A stretch of DNA of 64,000 nucleotides from an uncultured Eubacteriales bacterium (GTDB lineage: Bacteria > Bacillota > Clostridia > Oscillospirales > Acutalibacteraceae): the NCBI GenBank assembly GCA_934477125.1, contig CAKSOL010000008.1:62001-126000 (forward strand). Reading direction: 5' to 3'. Shown one piece after another: positions 34,471 through 40,928 of this stretch (position 1 is its first letter; each line of letters starts with the position of its first letter). The notes below the pieces were generated by a model, which was given only the letters and a program-made list of their open reading frames with translations, was not told the DNA's origin and searched no databases. The translations under genes were made by a program, and so were the position numbers.

Positions 34471-35640
34471 ATGAAACAAAAGGGCTCGAATATAAGTACA
34501 ATTAAAACCGAAAATAACAGTCTTATTCTGAATTGCATAAGGCGAAGGGCAATGTCCCGTGCTGAAATTTCCAAAAGTACGGGACTTTCAAAGTCGGCTG
34601 TTACAATAATTACAAAGCAGCTTATAGATGAAGGTCAGCTTATGGAAATCGGAACGGAAAGCATAAGCTACGGGAGACATCCTATACTTCTTGATATTGT
34701 TAAAACCCGCAGATATGCTATGGGTATTGCGCTTGACAGAGCAAGGGTAACGGTCTGCATTGTTAATCTCAAGCTTCAGTCCGTTGGCAGCCGCTGCCGC
34801 GATATAAGCGAATTTGATGCTCCGGACAAAGCGGTTCTTTGGGCATATCAAAACGGTCTTGAAATATTGGGCGAAAAGAAAATATCAAGAGAATTGTGTG
34901 TGGGCATCGGCGTTGCGGCGCCCGGTCCGCTTGATTATAAAAGAGGAGTAATCCTTACACCGCCTAATTTTGAATTGTTCCGTGATTTCGATGTCAGGGG
35001 CTGCCTTGCCGCATATACCGATATGCCGGTTTTCGTCAATAATACGCCTGTGCTTATGGCTATGTACGAGCACTGTAAACGTGAGCCGGATCTTAACAAC
35101 TATATTTATGTTACCGTTGATAACGGCGTCGGTTCTGCTATTTTCCAAAACGGCAGAGTCAATATGGGCAGCGCCGGCTTTTCCGGGGAAATAGGTCATA
35201 CCACAGTAGATGTAAACGGTCCTGTATGTATCTGCGGAAATTACGGCTGTCTTGAGGGTTATGTTACCAAAAAGGCGTTTTTAAAGCTTTACGGTATTGA
35301 TTATGAAGAAAATGCGGATAAAGCTTATTCGGGTGACAGGGATGCGCTTGACAGAATAGTGCGCCTGGCGCGCTATTTCGCGTCCGGAATTATCAATTCA
35401 GTAAATATGCTCGACCTTGATACCGTTATCATTTCGGGCGAGCTTAATTACAGATATGAGCTTTTGTTTGAACAGATTCAAAATAATATAAACGAGCGTT
35501 CGATAATCACCAAAGCGCATAAGGTGACCGTTTTGCCGGCGTTGGCGGAAAACAGCGCATTTTCCGCGGTTAATGTTATTGAGCATTATTTTAGTGCGGC
35601 AGGACTCGGAGCCGACGCGGCTTCGCACGCCGCCATTTAG
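34471..35640 (+). CDS. ROK-family transcriptional regulator (NagC/XylR type)
   Basis: ATG 34471 follows AGGTG by six bases; GTG 34462 overlaps that site. The 389-residue product has an N-terminal winged helix-turn-helix (MSRAEISKSTGLSKSAVTIITKQLIDEG) and a ROK sugar-kinase-like domain (YVTVDNGVGSAIFQNGRV, GFSGEIGHTTVDVNG) with the zinc motif CICGNYGCLEGY. ROK repressors respond to sugars or sugar phosphates. It is divergent from the activase/glycyl radical enzyme/kinase/isomerase operon with only 73 bases between start codons, so it is the likely regulator of that operon, and this supports a carbohydrate role for the pathway. Confidence 0.85.
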   Translation: MKQKGSNISTIKTENNSLILNCIRRRAMSRAEISKSTGLSKSAVTIITKQLIDEGQLMEIGTESISYGRHPILLDIVKTRRYAMGIALDRARVTVCIVNLKLQSVGSRCRDISEFDAPDKAVLWAYQNGLEILGEKKISRELCVGIGVAAPGPLDYKRGVILTPPNFELFRDFDVRGCLAAYTDMPVFVNNTPVLMAMYEHCKREPDLNNYIYVTVDNGVGSAIFQNGRVNMGSAGFSGEIGHTTVDVNGPVCICGNYGCLEGYVTKKAFLKLYGIDYEENADKAYSGDRDALDRIVRLARYFASGIINSVNMLDLDTVIISGELNYRYELLFEQIQNNINERSIITKAHKVTVLPALAENSAFSAVNVIEHYFSAAGLGADAASHAAI

Positions 35641-35717
35641 GTTGCGGCTTTGCCGTCGTTTTTTTACAATGCGTTATCAAAATTTAATTTTGCAGATGTG
35701 CGGGCTGGAATTTATCA

Positions 35718-35752
35718 TCGGCACTTAGTTTAAGCTTTGAACTAAGTGCCGA
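35718..35752. other. 16-bp inverted repeat upstream of the FAD oxidoreductase gene
   Basis: TCGGCACTTAGTT and its complement AACTAAGTGCCGA form a 13-bp stem that extends by three more pairs (one T-G) to a 3-base loop. There is no T-run on either side, so an operator or RNA stem is as likely as a terminator. Confidence 0.5.
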
Positions 35753-35910
35753 AATGATTATACACTATTTTAAACATTATTGCAACTGTTTTTTAGCTTT
35801 GATTGTAAAATTTATGCTCAAATGCTTGCTGCTGATTTCATAAAATATATTTTTTACGGTTTATCGGTTGCAAGTCCTGATTTATTATATAAATTTATTG
35901 ATTTTTTGTA

Positions 35911-35940
35911 TTGACTGCACAATATATTCAGAGGTAAAAT
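35911..35940 (+). promoter_or_regulatory. Putative promoter of the first FAD oxidoreductase gene
   Basis: TTGACT (35911-35916), 18-base spacer, TAAAAT (35935-35940); each hexamer is one base off consensus. The start codon is 36 bases after the -10 box. Confidence 0.55.
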
Positions 35941-35976
35941 AATTGTGTGAATACTTGATTTGAACGGGTGATAAGG

Positions 35977-37314
35977 ATGGATTTTATAACCGAACCTGCC
36001 AAAAGACTCCCTGTGTGTTACGAAGCTGACGTATTCGTTGCCGGAGGCAGCTGTACCGGCGTATTTGCCGCTGTAAGAGCGGCAAGGCTCGGCGCGCGCG
36101 TAGTTCTTGCGGAACGTCAGAACTGCCTTGGCGGAACGGCAACCGCAGCGCTTGTTAATGTATGGCACAGTCTCAAGGATACAGATTATAAAAACCGGAT
36201 TATTGCCGGACTTACCGCCGAGATTACCGAACGCCTTGTAAAGGCTGACGCGGCAATCGTGCAGGATGATCCCTCGCTTGCTATACAATTTAATCCTAAC
36301 CGGCTTCAGTATGAGCTTGACCGTCTTGTAGCCGAAGAAAAAATAAAGCTGTATCTGCATACTATGTGTGTGGGCGCTGTTTCCGATGGGGAAAGCATCA
36401 CCGCCGCGATTATTGAAAATAAGGATGGGCGCAGCGCCGTTAAGGCAGGATTTTTTATCGACGCTACCGGCGACGGCGACCTTGCAAAATATCTCGGTAT
36501 TCCTAAATACCGGCATGAGGTGGTACAGCCGCCCACGCCATGCTTTTTGATGAAGGGCTGTACAGACGGGATAAATATTGAAAGGCTTATCCGTACCCAC
36601 GGAAGCGAATTCGGACTTCCGGATGACTTCGGCTGGTACGGTCCCGTGCCGGGTATAGACGATATTTATTTAAGGGCGGACTGTCACGTCCTCGATGTTG
36701 ACTGTGCTTCGGCGGACGGTCTTACACGTGCCGAAACCGAGGGCCGCAGAAAGGCGTTTGCCATGGTGGACCTTATCAATAAATACACCGACCGTAAGGT
36801 TTCTGTGGCGGCGCTCAGCGCACTTGCCGGTATCAGGGAAAGCGACCATTACGAGACGGATTTTAAGGTTCGCGGCGAAGATTTGCTTTTGGGTTCAAGA
36901 TATGAGGACGCGATTTTAAACGGAACCTACCGTGTAGATATGCACGATTTTGACGGCTCCTGCACGTTCCGCTATCTTAACGGCTATGCTGTCCGTATGG
37001 AGGGGGCAGAGCGCCGTTCGGTAGAATGGAACTGGCGCGAAAAGGCAGGTCTTACCGGGGAGCCGGCAAAATATTATCAGGCGCCGTTTAGAATGCTGGT
37101 TCAAAATAAATACAGCAACTTTATTGCGGCAGGGCGTATGCTTAACGCTGATGCTATGGGATTTGGCGCTCTTCGCGTTATGGTTAATTTAAATCAGCTC
37201 GGAGAAGCGGCAGGTGTTGCGGCATATATGTCTTTAAACAGTTCTTTGCCGGTAAACCGTATTGACGGTACAAAGGTGAGAGGCTTGCTTGCAAGGGGAG
37301 GTTCGGCGCTTTAA
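35977..37314 (+). CDS. FAD-dependent oxidoreductase (PF12831-like)
   Basis: ATG 35977 is preceded by GGGTGATAAGG; GTG 35968 overlaps the ribosome binding site. The 445-residue product has an N-terminal dinucleotide-binding fold (DVFVAGGSCTGVFAAVRAARLGARVVLAE), the FAD motif FIDATGDGDLAKYLG and a C-terminal FAD contact (NFIAAGRMLNADAMGFGALRVMVNLNQLGEAAGVAAY). This family accompanies many carbohydrate loci, but few members have known substrates. No signal peptide. A second, different member lies at 40929-42236, with QueG-like and U32-like Fe-S proteins between them, suggesting a shared redox step. Confidence 0.8.
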   Translation: MDFITEPAKRLPVCYEADVFVAGGSCTGVFAAVRAARLGARVVLAERQNCLGGTATAALVNVWHSLKDTDYKNRIIAGLTAEITERLVKADAAIVQDDPSLAIQFNPNRLQYELDRLVAEEKIKLYLHTMCVGAVSDGESITAAIIENKDGRSAVKAGFFIDATGDGDLAKYLGIPKYRHEVVQPPTPCFLMKGCTDGINIERLIRTHGSEFGLPDDFGWYGPVPGIDDIYLRADCHVLDVDCASADGLTRAETEGRRKAFAMVDLINKYTDRKVSVAALSALAGIRESDHYETDFKVRGEDLLLGSRYEDAILNGTYRVDMHDFDGSCTFRYLNGYAVRMEGAERRSVEWNWREKAGLTGEPAKYYQAPFRMLVQNKYSNFIAAGRMLNADAMGFGALRVMVNLNQLGEAAGVAAYMSLNSSLPVNRIDGTKVRGLLARGGSAL

Positions 37315-37369
37315 TAAGCTCCGCCGATTCTGTATCGGAAAATCTGAATAGACAAGTTAATAATATGCA

Positions 37370-37450
37370 GACGGGGGATGCCTGCTGCGTTTTGCAGAGG
37401 CTCTTTCAAGGCACATATCCCCTGTCAGGCGAATACCGGAAATTGCCGGT
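37370..37450 (+). other. Structured intergenic element of unknown type
   Basis: An outer 10-bp stem (GACGGGGGAT at 37370-37379 with ATCCCCTGTC at 37417-37426, one G-T pair) encloses a second stem GCCT-g-CTGC/GCAG-AGGC with a GTTTT loop. A small hairpin ACCGG/CCGGT follows at 37435-37450. It lies between the FAD oxidoreductase stop and the next promoter. No T-run follows and no known riboswitch signature was recognised. Confidence 0.5.
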
Positions 37451-37461
37451 CTATAAAATTA

Positions 37462-37491
37462 TTGACAAACCCGAAAAGGGTATGTTATATT
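37462..37491 (+). promoter_or_regulatory. Promoter of the QueG-like gene
   Basis: TTGACA (37462-37467), 18-base spacer, TATATT (37486-37491). The predicted start, near 37498, is about 17 bases before the palindrome at 37515-37534. Confidence 0.65.
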
Positions 37492-37514
37492 GAAAATAGA
37501 AATTTTTCTTTATA

Positions 37515-37534
37515 TTATAGAAACGTTTCTATAA
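37515..37534. promoter_or_regulatory. 20-bp perfect palindrome, LacI-family operator
   Basis: TTATAGAAACGTTTCTATAA is a perfect palindrome with a central CG, the hallmark of LacI/GalR-family operators. It lies between the promoter and the ribosome binding site of the QueG-like gene. The LacI-type regulator encoded at 39735-40748 is the obvious candidate ligand. Confidence 0.8.
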
Positions 37535-37550
37535 AAGAAGGGTGAAATCA

Positions 37551-38633
37551 ATGTTGAATGCAAAAATGGTAAAGGAAGCAGCTATTGCGTGCGGTGCCGA
37601 CCTGTGCGGTATCGGTTCAATGGACAGATTTGAGGGAGCGCCTAAAAATAACGACCCCAGATATCTGTTCCCGGAGGCAAAGTCGGTAATAGGTCTGGGA
37701 TTTCGCGTCCACAGGGGATTATACCGTCCTATGGAGGAGGGTACCCATTGGGGAATGTATTCTTCGGTAGGCTATGCCAATGTAAATGACGTACATATGC
37801 CGGTTGTCATGCGTGAGCTCGGCAGCTTTATCGAGGACCACGGCTATGATGCGGTTATCTATAACAATACGGCAATCCGTTATGCAATAAACGCCGGTGT
37901 TCCCGTAAGAGAGGGATATCCCGCGCCGAATGTTTTTCTGCATTTCCGTATAGCGGGTGTTATCTGCGGAATGGGAGAAATAGGCTGGAGCAATATTTTC
38001 TTGACCCCGGAATTCGGTCCGCGTGTGCGTTTGGCATTTATCTTTACCGACGCCGAGCTTGAGCCGGATCCGATTATGGAGCCGCACCTTTGCGACCGCT
38101 GTATGGCGTGTGCCAGAAACTGTCCCTCAGGTGCTATCCCGTCAGACCTTAACCAAAAGGTTTCGTTTACCCTTGAGGGTAAAACCTATGATTACGCCAA
38201 GCTTAACGAGGAACGCTGTGAAATCGGTTTCCAGATGGGCAACGAATATGTAAACCCCTTCCTTTATGACGGCAGCGACGATTCGGAAATTGCCAGATGG
38301 CTTATGAATCAGGTTTACAGCGATGATTCCGAGCATCTTGCCATGCGTCAAATTCACAGCCGCTGGGCTTCAAGAGACGTAATTTATAAAAAGCACAATA
38401 TGAGCCGAGCCGGTGTGGATAATTTCGGGCATCCCGGAAATATGTGCGGCGCCACATGCCAGAGAGAATGTATGATACATCTTGAAAAGCAGGATAAGCT
38501 TACAAATAAATTCCATACTCCGTTCCGCATAAGGAAACCGTTCCGTCTTAACCCCGAAGAGCTGCTTAAAGAAAAATTTGAAAACGATAACAAGGGCAAT
38601 ATCACAGACTACGGTCAGCACGAAAAAGAGTAA
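37551..38633 (+). CDS. QueG-like Fe-S oxidoreductase (epoxyqueuosine reductase/reductive dehalogenase-like)
   Basis: ATG 37551 is preceded by AAGGGTGA; GTG 37542 lies inside that site. The 360-residue protein has a ferredoxin motif CDRCMACARNCP (C181, C184, C187, C191) and further Cys residues in CGATCQREC near the end that could complete a second cluster. The N-terminal part (ACGADLCGIGSMDRF, IGLGFRVHRG) resembles the cobalamin-binding core shared by epoxyqueuosine reductase and respiratory dehalogenases, but cobalamin use is not proven by sequence. It lacks a Tat signal, so it is cytoplasmic. It lies behind a LacI-type operator next to FAD oxidoreductases, so a substrate other than tRNA is likely. 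A terminator follows. Confidence 0.65.
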   Translation: MLNAKMVKEAAIACGADLCGIGSMDRFEGAPKNNDPRYLFPEAKSVIGLGFRVHRGLYRPMEEGTHWGMYSSVGYANVNDVHMPVVMRELGSFIEDHGYDAVIYNNTAIRYAINAGVPVREGYPAPNVFLHFRIAGVICGMGEIGWSNIFLTPEFGPRVRLAFIFTDAELEPDPIMEPHLCDRCMACARNCPSGAIPSDLNQKVSFTLEGKTYDYAKLNEERCEIGFQMGNEYVNPFLYDGSDDSEIARWLMNQVYSDDSEHLAMRQIHSRWASRDVIYKKHNMSRAGVDNFGHPGNMCGATCQRECMIHLEKQDKLTNKFHTPFRIRKPFRLNPEELLKEKFENDNKGNITDYGQHEKE

Positions 38634-38645
38634 CTATGTAAAGCT

Positions 38646-38687
38646 AAAGCGCACAGAAAATATAAACTATTCTCCGTGCGCTTTTTT
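38646..38687 (+). terminator. Rho-independent terminator after the QueG-like gene
   Basis: AAAGCGCAC pairs with GTGCGCTTT (9 bp) around a 21-nt AT-rich loop and runs into TTTTTT. The next gene's ribosome binding site begins only about seven bases later, so that gene may depend on read-through. Confidence 0.75.
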
Positions 38688-38702
38688 AAACAAGGTGATT
38701 TT

Positions 38703-39740
38703 ATGAAATACTGTGTAGGCTATCAGCCGGAGGATGAATTCGGCGAACGCTTTGCCGAAAAGCTGATTGATTATAAGGACCGTTTAAGCGAGGTTTATTT
38801 TTCCTGGTCGGATATGCCGAGCGGGCGCAGTAATATGAGCGACGAAGTGGGATTTGTTCATTGGGAAATGCAGGATATTCTGCTTTCGGATTTAATTCTG
38901 CTTAAAAACAGCGGCATAGGTCTTAACCTGCTGTTTAACGGTAATTGTTACGGAAGCGAGGCTGTAAGCCTGGCACTTAAAAACCGCGTAATATCGGTGA
39001 TAAATTATATAAAATATGCTGTCGGCGGTATTGACAGTATTACCACTACATCACCGTTTATCGCTTCTGTGGTAAAGAACGTATATAAGGATATCAGGGT
39101 GCGCGCGTCGGTAAATATGCGTATTACCGACGTCTGCTCTATGCAGTATCTTTCGGAATATTTTGATGAATTTTATATCCAGCGTGATTTCAACCGCGAT
39201 TTCGAGCATATAGCGCGTATGAAAAAGTGGGCGGATGAAAACGGCAAAAAGCTGTCCGTTCTTGCGAACAGCGGATGTATGAAGTATTGCAGCGGACAGA
39301 TTTTTCACGATAATCTTGTGGCGCACGAAAATGAGAACGTGCGTTTAAAGGGAGACTGCGATTTTCCGGGAAATATATGTCATAATTTTTATAAAAAGCC
39401 GGAAAACCGCCATAAAATTATTTCTAATACCTGGATAAGACCGGAGGATATTCATTTGTATGAGGATTATGTTTGTGCGGTAAAGCTTGCCACACGAATG
39501 ACCTCAAGACCGATGAGCGTTATAAAGGCGTATATAGACCAAAGCTACCGGGGAAATACCCTTGATTTGCTTGAGCCTAACCATACCGCACAGCTGGGCG
39601 GATGCTATATAAGCAATAAAAAATTCCCCTCCGACTTTGCGGAGAGGATGAGTAAATGCAAGGATGACTGCGGGCGGTGCGGATACTGCCGCGAGGTTTT
39701 TGAAAGGGTATGCGTTATGACGGCAGGCGAACAATTATAA
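38703..39740 (+). CDS. U32-like Fe-S protein, function unknown
   Basis: ATG 38703 follows CAAGGTGATTT; the frame extends to GTG 38676 but that codon lies in the terminator stem. The 345-residue product has Cys residues C192 and C196 in NSGCMKYCSGQIFHDN, more in KGDCDFPGNICHNF, and a C-terminal KDDCGRCGYC cluster. The stretch IRPEDIHLYEDYVCAVKLATRM, with its later YRGNTLDLL, resembles proteins often labelled peptidase U32, some of which (UbiU/UbiV, TrhP, RlhA) are Fe-S hydroxylation factors rather than peptidases. The call rests on these motifs only. Its stop overlaps the convergent LacI gene by six bases. It may act with the QueG-like and FAD proteins. Confidence 0.5.
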   Translation: MKYCVGYQPEDEFGERFAEKLIDYKDRLSEVYFSWSDMPSGRSNMSDEVGFVHWEMQDILLSDLILLKNSGIGLNLLFNGNCYGSEAVSLALKNRVISVINYIKYAVGGIDSITTTSPFIASVVKNVYKDIRVRASVNMRITDVCSMQYLSEYFDEFYIQRDFNRDFEHIARMKKWADENGKKLSVLANSGCMKYCSGQIFHDNLVAHENENVRLKGDCDFPGNICHNFYKKPENRHKIISNTWIRPEDIHLYEDYVCAVKLATRMTSRPMSVIKAYIDQSYRGNTLDLLEPNHTAQLGGCYISNKKFPSDFAERMSKCKDDCGRCGYCREVFERVCVMTAGEQL

Positions 39741-40748
39741 CGCCTTGCAGGATTTTCCTTCGCGTATCTCACAGGGAAGAATAACCTGTTCGGACTGTAA
39801 ATCCGGATTTTCTATATGCGAAAACAGTATTTGCGCGGCGAGCATACCGGGATTTCCGGTATCAACCGCAACCGAAGTGAGCTGAGGCTCGGAATAGAAA
39901 TTTTTGTTGCTGTAATTGCAGGAAATAACCGAAACACAGTCGGGAATACGCAAATGCCTGTCATATGCCTTTTGCAGTATGATATGCGCCGTCTGTGATT
40001 TTGCTGCGATAAGCGCGGTAGGCGCAGCTTGGGCAGTTGTTTTTTCAAAAACGCTGTCAAGCATAGAAAAAGGGATTACCCGGTATGCAAGTCCCATTTT
40101 TTTCATATATTCTTTATAAGCTTCTATGCGGCTGTGTATATACTGTGCCTTTAAATTTCCGTCCTCCGGACCTATGAAGGCTATTTCTTTGTGATTAAGA
40201 CCTATAAGGTAGTCAACGGCGGTTATTGCCGAATTTTTATAATCAAAAACAATCCGGTTTATATCGTATTCCGGCTTGCGTCCGCTTATAAGTACGGCGG
40301 GAACAGCATTTGAGGTTATGGCTTTTATGTGTTCTCCCAAACGGAACCAATCATTGTCGGAGCTGGGCGGAATAAGTATAAGACCGCTTATGATTTTGCT
40401 TTGATAAAGCTTTATATAATCAAAACAGCGCTCCTTGCTGTAAGGGCACAGCACTACCGAATACATTCTGTCATTGGCAAAGGACAAAACATCATTCAGT
40501 ATTTCAGTCATATCCGCAATATCCCAGGAGGAAAGAATACCTATTGTGCAGGGAACACCCTTGCGCATATTTCTGGCAATGGCATTAGGAGTATAGTTGA
40601 GCTGCTCTGCGGCTTCTAAAATACGCTGTCTGGTTTCGGGCTTAACGCTTATGTTCGGCGTGTTGTTAAGTACATACGATACAACCGATATTCCAAAGCC
40701 GGAAAGCTGTGCCACATCCTTTATCGTAGCGCTTTTTTTCATAGGCAT
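39735..40748 (-). CDS. LacI-family transcriptional regulator
   Basis: The 337-residue product has the N-terminal helix-turn-helix and hinge (ATIKDVAQLSGFGISVVSYVLNN, then ARNMRKG) and a periplasmic-binding-like effector domain (CTIGILSSWDIADM, FIGPEDGNLKAQYIHSRIEAYKEYM, CVSVISCNYSNKNF). It is divergent from the second FAD oxidoreductase gene and convergent with the U32-like gene. Palindromes of LacI type lie at 37515-37534 and 40873-40908. A sugar or sugar derivative is the expected inducer. Confidence 0.9.
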   Translation of the reverse strand: MPMKKSATIKDVAQLSGFGISVVSYVLNNTPNISVKPETRQRILEAAEQLNYTPNAIARNMRKGVPCTIGILSSWDIADMTEILNDVLSFANDRMYSVVLCPYSKERCFDYIKLYQSKIISGLILIPPSSDNDWFRLGEHIKAITSNAVPAVLISGRKPEYDINRIVFDYKNSAITAVDYLIGLNHKEIAFIGPEDGNLKAQYIHSRIEAYKEYMKKMGLAYRVIPFSMLDSVFEKTTAQAAPTALIAAKSQTAHIILQKAYDRHLRIPDCVSVISCNYSNKNFYSEPQLTSVAVDTGNPGMLAAQILFSHIENPDLQSEQVILPCEIREGKSCKAL

Positions 40749-40824
40749 ATGATCCCTTACTTAATATTTGTGCCGGCAAGAGCCTGAAAGCCAAGCCTTT
40801 TATAAAGGCTTTACCGACCTGATA

Positions 40825-40853
40825 ATTCTATCATAAGAAAAATAAAAAATCAA
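40825..40853 (-). promoter_or_regulatory. Promoter of the LacI-family regulator
   Basis: On the minus strand, TTGATT (40853-40848), 17-base spacer, TAGAAT (40830-40825). The palindrome at 40873-40908 lies just upstream of this promoter, so the regulator could also affect its own gene. Confidence 0.6.
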
Positions 40854-40872
40854 ATTATATTTATTTTGCAGT

Positions 40873-40908
40873 GCAAACGCTTTAAACTGTTCAGTTTAAA
40901 GCGTTTGC
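40873..40908. promoter_or_regulatory. 36-bp perfect inverted repeat, probable double LacI-type operator
   Basis: Arms GCAAACGCTTTAAACTG and its exact complement flank a TT centre. Each arm holds an AAACGCTTT-type near-palindrome resembling a LacI/CcpA-family operator; their centres are 23 bases apart, about two helical turns. It lies a few bases before the ribosome binding site of the second FAD oxidoreductase gene and beside the LacI gene. It would also form a strong RNA hairpin. Confidence 0.8.
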
Positions 40909-40928
40909 CAAAGAAAGGAATGTTGTTT

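Larger units (their letters stand above)
35641..35976. other. 336-base intergenic region, no gene seen
   Basis: This AT-rich stretch separates the ROK gene from the first FAD oxidoreductase. It holds a small hairpin GCGGC-TTT-GCCGT followed by a T-run (about 35644-35667, a possible ROK terminator), a long hairpin at 35718-35752 and a promoter at 35911-35940. No coding frame with a ribosome binding site was found. Confidence 0.6.

Noticed and set aside
33669..34574. Longer activase with a hydrophobic N-terminal extension
   Set aside because: The extra 59 codons overlap the divergent ROK gene and its promoter, and AGGAG precedes the internal ATG 34397 that matches the activase family start.
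35678..35692. AT-rich palindrome CAAAATTTAATTTTG
   Set aside because: Such short AT-only symmetry is expected by chance in this AT-rich gap.
37370..37450. Known riboswitch (cobalamin, preQ1 or similar) before the QueG-like gene
   Set aside because: No conserved core such as a B12 box was found, and a promoter lies downstream of the element, so it would not be in that gene's leader.
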